IMG/VR virus record: IMGVR_UViG_3300008448_009956
Coordinates: 1 to 21,075 of that record
DNA from: a virus
Direction: 5' to 3' (one strand)
DNA length: 21,075 nucleotides
Part shown: in pieces, positions 9,119 to 16,848 of the stretch
How the letters are laid out: the number at the start of each line of letters is the position of its first letter
How positions within the stretch are numbered: position 1 is the first letter of the stretch
Notes under the pieces: generated by a model
Database searches by the model: none
Told to the model about the DNA's origin: nothing
The model's input: only the letters and a program-made list of their open reading frames with translations
Position numbers and translations under genes: made by a program

Positions 9119-9931
9119 ATGGCTATGGACCTTAGCGCGATCAAGTCTAAATTGAGCGCATTACAGAATCAGAAACAAGGCGGACAGAAAAGAGATATGT
9201 CTCTTATTCTATGGAAGCCGACAGTAGGTAAGCACTCTGTGCGTATTGTTCCTGCTGTATGGGATCGTTCAAATCCCTTTAAAGAGATGATGGTACATTA
9301 CGGAATTGGTAACCGTACTATGGTCTCTCTTGTTAACTTCGGAGAAAAAGATCCGATTGTTGAGTTTGCTAAACAGCTAGCTACTACCGGAGACAAAGAA
9401 AATTGGATGATGTCTCGTAAGCTAGAACCAAAGATGCGCGTATTTGCTCCCGTGATTGTTCGCGGCGAAGAGGAGAAAGGTGTCCGTCTTTGGGAATTCG
9501 GTAAGCAGATTTATGCTGAATTGCTCAGCCTTGCTGATGATCCGGATGTAGGTGACTATACCGATCCAATTCAGGGCCGTGACATTACTATCGAAACTAC
9601 CGCACCTGAACAAAACGGTACTAGCTTTAATCAGTCTAAAGTACGCGTACGTACCAAGACTACTGGTCTTTCTGATGACCCTAAAGAAGTCGAAAAGTGG
9701 ATGAACGAACAGCCCGATCCGCTTAGCATTTTCAAGAAGTACAGCTACGATGAGATGAAAGAATCTCTTCTGAGTTGGTTACATCCTGAAGATAGCACCG
9801 AAGAAACTACTCCGGCTACAAAGCCTGTAGAAGAAGCTCCTAAAGCTGCTCCTGCTAAACCCGCATCATTTGCTCTTAATGCTAAGAAGAATACGAGCAT
9901 TGATGAGGAATTCGACGAACTCTTTAAATAA
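9119..9931 (+). CDS. gp32-like single-stranded DNA-binding protein
   Basis: A 270-residue protein with the order expected of T4 gp32. It has a basic N-terminal region (residues 1-30, KLSALQNQKQGGQKRDMSL), a core with the SVRIVPAVWDRSNPFKEMMV stretch (about 40-62), a Pro/Ala-rich linker (about 226-250) and an acidic tail (IDEEFDELF at the end). In T4, the N terminus gives cooperativity and the acidic tail recruits UvsX, gp41 loader and other partners. The protein contains no Cys at all, so the zinc-binding site of T4 gp32 is absent. The gene has its own candidate promoter and ends 5 bp before uvsX. The ATG is in an AAGTTATG context. A second ATG two codons later is possible but less well placed. 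Confidence 0.85.
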   Translation: MAMDLSAIKSKLSALQNQKQGGQKRDMSLILWKPTVGKHSVRIVPAVWDRSNPFKEMMVHYGIGNRTMVSLVNFGEKDPIVEFAKQLATTGDKENWMMSRKLEPKMRVFAPVIVRGEEEKGVRLWEFGKQIYAELLSLADDPDVGDYTDPIQGRDITIETTAPEQNGTSFNQSKVRVRTKTTGLSDDPKEVEKWMNEQPDPLSIFKKYSYDEMKESLLSWLHPEDSTEETTPATKPVEEAPKAAPAKPASFALNAKKNTSIDEEFDELFK

Positions 9932-9936
9932 TCTAA

Positions 9937-11016
9937 ATGGCAAAATCGACAAAAGCATCGCTTAACGAAAGTGTAGCGAGTGCTGTAAAAGGAACGTTTA
10001 ATCTAGATAGTTTTAAGCAAGCTAAAAACCTGTCTAGTACGTCTATCAAAATGAAAGAACAGACGTGGATTCCTCTGTCAAAAGCCTTTCAAGACTGTTT
10101 ATCAATTCCAGGCATTCCAGTTGGACATATTACTCTCCTACGAGGACATTCTGATACAGGTAAGACTACTGCACTTCTAGAGGCCGCTGTTAGCGCACAG
10201 AAGATGGGTATCTTACCTGTTTTCATTATTACGGAGATGAAGTGGAACTGGGACCATGCCCGTCAAATGGGATTGCAGTTTGAAGGAATAGCTGACGAGG
10301 ATGGAGTAGTTACAGACTATAAAGGATTTTTTATCTACATAGATCGTGAAAGGTTAAATACTATCGAAGATGTAGCGGCGTTTATTGCAGATCTTCTTGA
10401 CGAGCAAAAGAACGGACGACTGCCTTACGATCTTCTTTTCCTTTGGGATTCTGTAGGATCAATTCCCTGTCGTCTATCTGTTGAGTCTAATAAGAACAAC
10501 AACGAATGGAATGCAGGTGCTATGTCTCAGCAGTTTGGTAATTTTATCAATCAGAAGATTGTACTCTCACGTAAGCAAAGTCAACCCTATACCAACACCA
10601 TGCTTGTTGTAAACAAGATCTGGGTAGCTAAGGCAGAGACTATTATGTCGCAGCCTAAGATGAAAAACAAAGGCGGTGATACTATGTTCTTTGACTCTTC
10701 TCTTATTGTTACTTTTGGTAATGTAACCAACTCAGGAACTAATAAGATTAAAGCTACTAAGAACGGCAAGGATGTTGAATTTGCAAAACGTACTAAGATT
10801 AGCTGCGATAAGAATCACGTCAATGATGTAACCTCTGCCGGAAAGGTAATTATGACTGCGCATGGCTTTATCGATGATACTAAGCAAGCAATCGATGCTT
10901 ACAAAAAGCAATACTCTAAAGACTGGTTAAAAACTTTAGGTACTACAGACTTCGACGTTATAATTGAAACTGATGAAGATAATAAAGATATCTTCGATGC
11001 TTCAGAGACAGAATAA
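9937..11016 (+). CDS. uvsX: UvsX-like RecA-family recombinase
   Basis: A 359-residue ATPase with Walker A GHSDTGKTT at residues 70-78 (K76, T77), a candidate catalytic Glu in FIITEMKW about 30 residues later, and Walker B LLFLWDS ending near D171. The following segment (about 195-260) with MLVVNKIW and KNKGGDTMFFDSS corresponds to the DNA-binding loop and Gly-rich region of UvsX/RecA. Length is close to T4 UvsX (391 residues). It would pair homologous DNA for recombination-dependent replication and repair, on ssDNA coated by the gp32-like protein encoded 5 bp upstream. The C terminus is acidic. RadA/KaiC-like ATPases are an alternative, but the neighbours favour UvsX. Confidence 0.85.
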   Translation: MAKSTKASLNESVASAVKGTFNLDSFKQAKNLSSTSIKMKEQTWIPLSKAFQDCLSIPGIPVGHITLLRGHSDTGKTTALLEAAVSAQKMGILPVFIITEMKWNWDHARQMGLQFEGIADEDGVVTDYKGFFIYIDRERLNTIEDVAAFIADLLDEQKNGRLPYDLLFLWDSVGSIPCRLSVESNKNNNEWNAGAMSQQFGNFINQKIVLSRKQSQPYTNTMLVVNKIWVAKAETIMSQPKMKNKGGDTMFFDSSLIVTFGNVTNSGTNKIKATKNGKDVEFAKRTKISCDKNHVNDVTSAGKVIMTAHGFIDDTKQAIDAYKKQYSKDWLKTLGTTDFDVIIETDEDNKDIFDASETE

Positions 11017-11017
11017 G

Positions 11018-11048
11018 TTTGTAGTTAGCTAAGTTTTACCTACCTTTA
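11018..11048 (+). promoter_or_regulatory. Candidate Bacteroidota-type promoter before denV
   Basis: TTTG at 11018-11021, preceded by AG, stands 19 bp before TACCTTTA at 11041-11048, matching TTTG and the first seven bases of TAnnTTTG. Predicted transcription would start near 11054, about 9 bp before the denV ATG. The -33 box begins two bases after the uvsX stop. Confidence 0.6.
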
Positions 11049-11062
11049 TTGAAATAAAAGTT

Positions 11063-11524
11063 ATGACACGAATTAACGCAGGTATTTCACCCAGACAGCT
11101 TACTAATAAGCATCTTATTGCAGAACATCGAGAGCTTAAACGTATTCCTAACGTTGTAGCTAAAGGTAGATGTAATCTTAAGAATATTCCTTCTAAGTTC
11201 ACACTCGGTAAAGGTCATGTATCATTCTTTTACGACAAGCTAGGCTACTTAAAAGACAGGTACAGAGACCTTTACAACGAGTGTATTGCTAGAGGCTTTA
11301 ACGTACAAAACTACGAGGCTTCTTGGAACGATGTTCCGCAAGAGTTAATGAACGGGTATACTCCTACGGAAGACGACGTACGTATAATCACCGAAAGGAT
11401 AGCTGAGAGATTAGCTAATCCGATTGCAAAACAAAAGAAGAATGGACTACAGGAAAATGTTCGCAGAGATGGAGAGTCAGAAGCCGCTAGAGTTACACAA
11501 GAACAGCAGAGTATTAATTGTTGA
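11063..11524 (+). CDS. denV: DenV-like pyrimidine dimer DNA glycosylase (T4 endonuclease V)
   Basis: A 153-residue homologue of T4 endonuclease V, which excises UV-induced cyclobutane pyrimidine dimers and nicks the abasic site. The N terminus MTRIN is the same as T4, giving T2 as the attacking amine after Met removal. R23, E24 and R27 in AEHRELKR match T4 R22, E23 and R26 with a one-residue shift. GKGHVSFFYDKLGYLKDRYRDL matches the T4 GAGHVTFFYDKLEFL region in the pieces GHV.FFYDKL and the following helix. The DVPQELMNGY segment matches the T4 DIPQEF. The C terminus differs: it lacks the T4 WYKYYGKA end and instead runs on as a polar tail encoded in DNA that also starts the next gene. Confidence 0.88.
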   Translation: MTRINAGISPRQLTNKHLIAEHRELKRIPNVVAKGRCNLKNIPSKFTLGKGHVSFFYDKLGYLKDRYRDLYNECIARGFNVQNYEASWNDVPQELMNGYTPTEDDVRIITERIAERLANPIAKQKKNGLQENVRRDGESEAARVTQEQQSINC

Positions 11525-12458
11525 TTCGTTAAATACTTTTCTTAGAAACTTTGCTGCTATTGGACATATAAATCCAAGCGGTTCACACATCGGAGGTTTA
11601 GCCGGTTTTTTAAAGTCTGTAGGTTCGGCAATTAAACAGTTACAACCTACGCGAGTTATTCTCGTATTTGACGGACAGGGAGGTTCTACCAATAAAAGAT
11701 ATCTCTACCCTGAGTATAAAGCTAACCGTCACATTGCTAAAATTTCAAACTGGGATGCTTTCGACAATCAAGAAGAAGAGTCAGAGTCGATAACAGCTCA
11801 AATTGTACGTCTGATTGATTATCTCAAGTGTCTCCCAGTTGATTTAGTAGTTATAGATAAAGTAGAAGCTGACGATGTGATTGGGTATCTCGCAAAGAGA
11901 TTTACAGATAAAGTAACTATTCTATCTACCGATCAGGACTATTTGCAACTAGTGTCTGAAAACATTTCTGTTTTCTCTCCAATTAAAAAACTTCTGTACG
12001 GACCTACACAGGTAATCAGAGATTACGGAATACCTCCGCATAATTTCCTTTTACACAAAGTAGTGACGGGGGATAAAGGAGATAACGTACCGGGAGTAAA
12101 AGGTATAGCAGCTAAAACTCTAATTAAACTATTTCCTGCACTAACCAGTGAGGAGAGAATATCTCTCCAAGAGTTAATTAGTGAATGTGAAAATAAAGAT
12201 AAGAGGTATGCTGATATTTACAATTTTAGAAAGCAGCTTGAGATAAATGAGAAGTTAATGGATTTACATAATCCAAATATTCCAGATGAAGACAAAGTAG
12301 TTTTAGAACATATCTTAGCTAATCCGCAAAATAATTTTGATCCTACCTGTTTTTTAAACTTGTACAGAGAAGATCAATTAGGAAAAACTTTAGTGAGTCC
12401 GCAGCTATGGCTCGGAGAGACTTTTGCAAAATTAGCTCAATTTAAGTTGAAAGATTAA
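11442..12458 (+). CDS. 5'-3' exonuclease / RNase H-type flap nuclease
   Basis: A 338-residue FEN/T4 RNase H-family nuclease that would remove RNA primers and flaps on the lagging strand. Acidic metal-binding motifs appear in order: LIVDSLN (D28), VILVFDG, EADD at 142-145, STDQDYLQL, and the helix-hairpin-helix with GDKGDN at 210-215 followed by VPGVKGI. I chose the ATG at 11442 because MDYRKMFAEME resembles the short acidic N terminus of T4 RNase H. An upstream in-frame ATG at 11424, or later ones at 11457 and 11469, are possible. With this start the gene overlaps the denV coding end by 83 bp in another frame. Together with the helicase and polymerase it completes the lagging-strand set. Confidence 0.85.
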   Translation: MDYRKMFAEMESQKPLELHKNSRVLIVDSLNTFLRNFAAIGHINPSGSHIGGLAGFLKSVGSAIKQLQPTRVILVFDGQGGSTNKRYLYPEYKANRHIAKISNWDAFDNQEEESESITAQIVRLIDYLKCLPVDLVVIDKVEADDVIGYLAKRFTDKVTILSTDQDYLQLVSENISVFSPIKKLLYGPTQVIRDYGIPPHNFLLHKVVTGDKGDNVPGVKGIAAKTLIKLFPALTSEERISLQELISECENKDKRYADIYNFRKQLEINEKLMDLHNPNIPDEDKVVLEHILANPQNNFDPTCFLNLYREDQLGKTLVSPQLWLGETFAKLAQFKLKD

Positions 12459-12477
12459 ATAGAAGTTCTTATAATTA
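12447..12477 (+). promoter_or_regulatory. Weak candidate promoter before the helicase gene
   Basis: TTGA at 12447-12450, preceded by AG, stands 19 bp before TATAATTA at 12470-12477. Spacing fits the stronger copies, but the -7 box has a mismatch and the ATG follows only 4 bases later, so a transcript from here would be leaderless or nearly so. Read-through from the exonuclease gene is an equally good explanation. Confidence 0.25.
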
Positions 12478-12481
12478 AGTT

Positions 12482-13855
12482 ATGGTATTAAATCAGTTAA
12501 ATCAGTACGGTGTAGGCTTCCAAATTAAGGTTCTATCAAGTCTATTTAAGCATAAAGAATTCTTACAAGGTATCCATGATATTTTAGAATCGGAGTACTT
12601 CGATAATCCAGCACATAAATGGCTTGTAGAAGAAGTTTTACGGTACTACTACAAGTACCACGCTACTCCTACTCTCGACTCACTGCAGGTAGAGGTAAAG
12701 AAAATCGATAATGAAGTTCTTAGAATTTCTGTAATCGAACAGTTAAAAGAAGCTTATAAAGCTTCGAACGAAGATCAAGAATTTGTAGAGCAAGAGTTTT
12801 CTAACTTTTGTAAGAACCAGCAGCTAAAAAAAGCTTTACTTTCTTCTGTAGATCTTCTTGAGAAAGGACAGTACGACGATATTCGTTACCTAATTGATAC
12901 TGCGCTGAAAGCAGGTCAAGATAAAAATATCGGTCATGAATATGAAAAAGATACCGAGACTCGTTATAGAGAAGAAGAGAGAAGCCCGGTAGCTACTCCA
13001 TGGCCGCACATTAACGAATTGCTGATGAACGGACTAGGAGCGGGTGACTTAGGAATCATTTTCGGTAACCCAGGAGGCGGTAAGAGTTGGATGCTAACAG
13101 CATTAGGCGCTATGGCAGTCTCTGCCGGATATACCGTATGCCATTATACTCTTGAATTATCTGAAGCCTATATGGGTCGCCGTTACGACGCTACCTTTAC
13201 TGGGCTAGAAATTCAAGAACTGATGAAGCATAGAGATAAGGTAGACGAAGCTGTAGGTAAACTTCCCGGTAAGTTAATTATTAAGGAGTTTCCTATGGGT
13301 AAAGCGGGAATTTCTGCTATTGAATCGCATGTCCAGAAAACTACCGATTTAGGACATAAACCAGATCTTATAATTATCGATTACGTAGACTTGTTAAAGT
13401 CTAAAAGAAAGTCTATAGACCGTAAAGATGAGATCGATGATATCTATATATCAACAAAAGCTTTAGCTCGTGAACTAAAAATTCCGATTTGGACTGTATC
13501 GCAGGTAAACCGTGCTGGTGCAAAAGACGATGTAATTGAAGGAGATAAAGCAGCTGGGTCTTATAATAAGATTATGATTGCGGACTTCGCAATGTCTCTA
13601 TCCAGAAAAAGGTTAGATAAAGTAAACGGAACCGGACGGGTACATATTATGAAAAACCGCTACGGACAGGACGGAATGACCTATGCCGTAAAAATTAATA
13701 CTAAGAACGGTAATATCGAAATTAGCGCTAGTGAAATGAGCGAGGATGAACTTACTACTGAATCTGCAGCAATTCCTACAAGGACTCAAGCTACCGGATT
13801 TAGTCAAGAAGAGAGAAATTATTTGCAGCAAAGGTTCTTTGAATTAGGGAAATAG
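12482..13855 (+). CDS. DnaB/gp41-like replicative DNA helicase
   Basis: A 457-residue RecA-fold hexameric helicase, close in length to T4 gp41 (475). The N-terminal domain (about 1-150) is helical, as in DnaB. The ATPase part has Walker A GNPGGGKS at 195-202 (K201), CHYTLELSEAYMGRRYD (DnaB motif with Glu and Arg), Walker B DLIIIDYVDLL ending in D300, and an SQVNRAG motif (H3-type sensor) near 340. AGSYNKIMIADFAMSL followed by HIMKNRYGQDG matches the DnaB motif 4/arginine-finger region. It should unwind the fork ahead of the polymerase. No primase or helicase loader is in the window. The start is in an AAGTTATG context, 23 bp after the exonuclease stop. Confidence 0.9.
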   Translation: MVLNQLNQYGVGFQIKVLSSLFKHKEFLQGIHDILESEYFDNPAHKWLVEEVLRYYYKYHATPTLDSLQVEVKKIDNEVLRISVIEQLKEAYKASNEDQEFVEQEFSNFCKNQQLKKALLSSVDLLEKGQYDDIRYLIDTALKAGQDKNIGHEYEKDTETRYREEERSPVATPWPHINELLMNGLGAGDLGIIFGNPGGGKSWMLTALGAMAVSAGYTVCHYTLELSEAYMGRRYDATFTGLEIQELMKHRDKVDEAVGKLPGKLIIKEFPMGKAGISAIESHVQKTTDLGHKPDLIIIDYVDLLKSKRKSIDRKDEIDDIYISTKALARELKIPIWTVSQVNRAGAKDDVIEGDKAAGSYNKIMIADFAMSLSRKRLDKVNGTGRVHIMKNRYGQDGMTYAVKINTKNGNIEISASEMSEDELTTESAAIPTRTQATGFSQEERNYLQQRFFELGK

Positions 13856-13886
13856 TGCTATTTATTAATGAAAAATAGATAATCTT

Positions 13887-14198
13887 ATGGGTCTTGCAAC
13901 ACTATATAGCGAAAAGAAGTCTGCTTTTGCACCGCCTCCGGCTCAAAACACGTATGAGCAATTTGTTTTTACAATGGAAAGAAACGGAGTAAATGATTTA
14001 GTAACTAGAGCTGAAGCTGATGCTGCTTTTGCGCCTGCTCCAAATCTAGGTACTTATGCGCAAACTTCTTTTGCATTAGAGACAGCAGGAGCTAATAAGC
14101 TGGTTACAAGATATGCAACCACTCCCTATCGAACCCCTGTAGTAGCTGATTCTTATATTGCTAATCTTTTTGCAGGCGGAGAGATAAGCCAACTCTAA
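13887..14198 (+). CDS. Small hypothetical protein with two tandem 34-residue repeats
   Basis: A 103-residue protein between the helicase and ribonucleotide reductase genes. Residues 13-45 and 47-79 are imperfect copies at a 34-residue period with about 16 identities in 33: each begins AFAP.P, continues TY.Q..F...E..G.N and ends LVTR. Ala, Pro, Thr and Tyr are frequent and there is no Cys, membrane segment or catalytic motif. The repeats suggest a small structural, decoration or adaptor module rather than an enzyme, but I do not recognise a family. It starts 31 bp after the helicase stop. A weak TTTG/TATTTATT pair with 17 bp spacing lies just upstream and is not called. Confidence 0.65.
   Translation: MGLATLYSEKKSAFAPPPAQNTYEQFVFTMERNGVNDLVTRAEADAAFAPAPNLGTYAQTSFALETAGANKLVTRYATTPYRTPVVADSYIANLFAGGEISQL
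13923..14123 (+). repeat. Diverged tandem duplication within a small gene
   Basis: Two coding copies, 13923-14021 and 14025-14123, offset by 102 bases. They are evident at protein level (about half the residues identical) and strongly diverged in the DNA, so the duplication is old and under protein-level selection. Confidence 0.7.
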
Positions 14199-14233
14199 AT
14201 ACCGAATAAAGTTATAAACTATAACGGTGATCG

Positions 14234-14263
14234 TAGGATCTCCGAATGAAAACTCTATCTTTA
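14234..14263 (+). promoter_or_regulatory. Candidate promoter before the ribonucleotide reductase gene
   Basis: TATCTTTA at 14256-14263 matches seven of eight positions of TAnnTTTG. The upstream box is poor: TAGG at 14234-14237 with an 18 bp spacer. Transcription would start near 14269, before the ATG at 14287. It lies in the 88 bp gap at 14199-14286, in which I see no tRNA and no room for a full cobalamin riboswitch. Confidence 0.4.
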
Positions 14264-14286
14264 AAATTTTAAAACAAACATGCAAA

Positions 14287-16143
14287 ATGGACATCTCGCA
14301 GAGCATCTTAAGTGACATTACAGTGTACATGAAGTACGCAAAGTTCAACCCAGAAGTACAGAGAAGAGAATCTTGGTACGAACTAGTAGATCGGAATAAA
14401 CAAATGCACTTAAAAAAATTTCCACATTTAGCAGAGGAAATTGAAGATGCCTATACGTTCGTGTACGATAAAAAAGCTTTACCTTCAATGCGTTCTATGC
14501 AGTTTGCAGGTAAGCCTATTGAGATTAGTCCCAACCGTATTTACAACTGTGCCTATTTACCTATCGATGATTGGAGAGCATTTAGTGAAACAATGTTTCT
14601 CTTACTAGGAGGTACAGGTGTAGGATATTCTGTACAAAAACATCACGTAGATCAGCTCCCTGAAATTAGAAAACCAGACGCTAAGAAGCATCGCCGCTTT
14701 TTGATCGGTGATAGTATTGAAGGGTGGGCTGATGCTGTTAAAGTATTAGTACGTGCTTACTTCGAAGGAGGATCAACTCCAGTATTTGATTTTTCTGATA
14801 TTCGTCCAAAAGGTGCTCAATTAATTACCTCTGGCGGTAAAGCACCCGGTCCTCAACCTCTTAAGGAATGCTTGTTAAAGCTTCAAGGAATTCTTGATAG
14901 TAAAGATAATAACGATAAACTAACCCCGGTAGAAGTACATGACATGGTTTGCCATATTGCAGATGCAGTACTGACTGGCGGTATTCGTAGAGCAGCTCTT
15001 ATTAGTCTTTTTAGTGCTGACGATGAGGATATGATTGCAGCTAAATCTGGTGCTTGGTGGGAATTGAACCCACAAAGAGGCCGTGCTAATAATTCAGCCG
15101 TACTACTTCGTAATAAAGTGACTGAAGAGTTCTTTATGTCTCTCTGGGATAAAATTAAAGCTTCAGGAGCTGGAGAACCGGGTATTTACCTTTCTAATGA
15201 TAAAGACTGGGGAACTAATCCGTGCTGTGAAATCGCACTACGTCCTTATCAGTTCTGTAATCTCTGTGAAGTAAACGTATCAGACGTAGTAGATCAACAA
15301 GATTTAAATGAGAGAGTAAAAGCAGCTGCATTTATTGGAACACTTCAAGCCTCCTATACTAACTTTCACTACCTACGTCCAGTATGGCAGCGTACTACTG
15401 AAAAGGATGCATTGATCGGTGTAGGTATGACCGGTATTGGATCTGGTGCAGCTCAAAAATTAGACCTCAAAGAAGCTACTAAGATTGTAAAAGAGGAAAA
15501 TGAACGTGTAGCCGAGTTGATCGGAATTAATGCTGCTGCAAGATGCACTACTATTAAACCTTCAGGTACTTCTTCTCTTACTCTCGGAACTTCTTCTGGT
15601 ATCCATGCTTGGCATAACGACTACTACGTACGTCGAATTCGCGTAGGAAAGAACGAAGCTATCTACAACTACCTTGCAATCTATCATCCAGAGCTTATCG
15701 AAGACGAGTATTTCCGTCCGCACGATACAGCTGTTATTTCTGTACCGCAGAAAGCACCGCAAGGAGCTATTCTCCGTCACGAGTCTGCTTTAGATCTTCT
15801 AGAAAGAGTAAAATTCTTCTATCAGAACTGGATTAAGCCTGGACACCGTACAGGCCAAAATACTCACAACATATCTGCTACAGTTTCTATCAAAGCAGAA
15901 GAATGGGAAGAAGTAGGAAAGTGGATGTGGGAGAATCGTAAATTTTATAACGGACTCTCAGTACTCCCTTACGACGGAGGTACTTACAAACAAGCTCCTT
16001 TTGAGGATATTACAGAAGAGCAATTTAAAGAAATGTCCAAGTACCTGCATGATATCGATCTATCTAAGGTAGTTGAGATTGTTGATAATACAAACTTAAT
16101 GGGAGAGGTAGCTTGTGCAGGAGGTGCTTGTGAAATAGTCTAG
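14287..16143 (+). CDS. nrdJ: Monomeric class II (adenosylcobalamin-dependent) ribonucleoside-triphosphate reductase
   Basis: A 618-residue enzyme converting ribonucleotides to deoxyribonucleotides for phage DNA synthesis. It matches the Lactobacillus leichmannii RTPR layout. C88 in NRIYNCAYL pairs with C324 (equivalent to C119/C419). The thiyl-radical Cys is C313 in TNPCCEI, with E315 two residues on, and C313 and C324 are 11 apart exactly as C408 and C419. The C-terminal swinging pair C610 and C615 (ACAGGACEIV) matches the family. LLGGTGVGYSVQ and GTSSLTLGTSSGIHA are further signature segments. It is shorter than the 739-residue L. leichmannii enzyme, so the regulatory insertion is probably reduced. 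I chose the ATG at 14287; a GTG at 14227 would add 20 unconvincing residues. No small subunit or thioredoxin is nearby, as expected for this class. Confidence 0.9.
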   Translation: MDISQSILSDITVYMKYAKFNPEVQRRESWYELVDRNKQMHLKKFPHLAEEIEDAYTFVYDKKALPSMRSMQFAGKPIEISPNRIYNCAYLPIDDWRAFSETMFLLLGGTGVGYSVQKHHVDQLPEIRKPDAKKHRRFLIGDSIEGWADAVKVLVRAYFEGGSTPVFDFSDIRPKGAQLITSGGKAPGPQPLKECLLKLQGILDSKDNNDKLTPVEVHDMVCHIADAVLTGGIRRAALISLFSADDEDMIAAKSGAWWELNPQRGRANNSAVLLRNKVTEEFFMSLWDKIKASGAGEPGIYLSNDKDWGTNPCCEIALRPYQFCNLCEVNVSDVVDQQDLNERVKAAAFIGTLQASYTNFHYLRPVWQRTTEKDALIGVGMTGIGSGAAQKLDLKEATKIVKEENERVAELIGINAAARCTTIKPSGTSSLTLGTSSGIHAWHNDYYVRRIRVGKNEAIYNYLAIYHPELIEDEYFRPHDTAVISVPQKAPQGAILRHESALDLLERVKFFYQNWIKPGHRTGQNTHNISATVSIKAEEWEEVGKWMWENRKFYNGLSVLPYDGGTYKQAPFEDITEEQFKEMSKYLHDIDLSKVVEIVDNTNLMGEVACAGGACEIV

Positions 16144-16349
<206 letters not shown>

Positions 16350-16366
16350 ATTATAAATCCTAGTTT

Positions 16367-16831
16367 ATGAGTAATTATAAGTCTACTAAGTTATTTGATG
16401 GCTATTCTACTTGTTTTCGTCAATGGAAAGCCGAAGGCACGCATTGTAAATTTTTACACGGATACGCAGTATCCTTTCGAGTCTGGTTTGAAGGAGAGCT
16501 AGACGAAAGAAATTGGGTATGGGATTTTGGCGGAATGAAACGCGCAAAGAATACCATTCAAGGTAAAACCCCTAAAGACTTTTTTACCTGGTTGCTTGAT
16601 CATACGACAGTAGTATCCGAAGACGATCCTTATCTAGAGCAGTTTAAACAAATGGATAAAGAAGGTATTATTCAGTTACGTATACTTCCTGCTGTAGGAT
16701 GTGAGAGGTTTGCTGAATACCTGTACGGAGTTATTAACGAATTTTTAGCGGTAGAGACCAGCGGACGAGTAAAAGCTGTAAAAGTAGAAGTATACGAACA
16801 CGAAAGGAATAGTGCTAGCTACGAAGGCTAA
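16367..16831 (+). CDS. queD: QueD-like 6-carboxy-tetrahydropterin synthase
   Basis: A 154-residue member of the PTPS/QueD fold that would convert dihydroneopterin triphosphate to 6-carboxy-tetrahydropterin, the second step to preQ0. The catalytic Cys is C27 in THCKFLHGY; the active-site His lies in LLDHTTVV and the C-terminal Glu in VEVYEHER. VWDFGGMK matches the family's DF..LK segment. Numbering happens to match E. coli QueD, so the metal ligands can be compared: H31 is kept, but H16 is C16 (STCFRQW) and H33 is Y33. I have a general memory of this HGY variant among alphaproteobacterial and marine phage proteins, so it is likely a subfamily rather than a broken enzyme. queE follows 374 bp downstream, and queC is further on. 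Confidence 0.8.
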   Translation: MSNYKSTKLFDGYSTCFRQWKAEGTHCKFLHGYAVSFRVWFEGELDERNWVWDFGGMKRAKNTIQGKTPKDFFTWLLDHTTVVSEDDPYLEQFKQMDKEGIIQLRILPAVGCERFAEYLYGVINEFLAVETSGRVKAVKVEVYEHERNSASYEG

Positions 16832-16848
16832 TTAAAAGTATAAAGGTT

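Noticed and set aside
11424-11441. Upstream ATG at 11424 for the exonuclease
   Set aside because: It would lengthen the overlap with denV to 101 bp and adds only a short basic stretch; the ATG at 11442 resembles the T4 RNase H N terminus better. Not excluded.
13838-13866. Promoter before the 103-residue repeat protein (TTTG, 17 bp, TATTTATT)
   Set aside because: Spacing is off and the -7 box fits poorly compared with the other copies.
14227-14286. GTG start for the ribonucleotide reductase, adding 20 residues
   Set aside because: The extra residues look unlike coding protein, contain the TATCTTTA box, and the ATG at 14287 begins a sequence matching the family's N terminus.
14199-14286. tRNA, riboswitch or palindrome (GATCGTAGGATC) before the reductase gene
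   Set aside because: The gap is only 88 bp, no cloverleaf can be drawn, it is too short for a cobalamin riboswitch, and GATCGTAGGATC is not a true inverted repeat of useful length.
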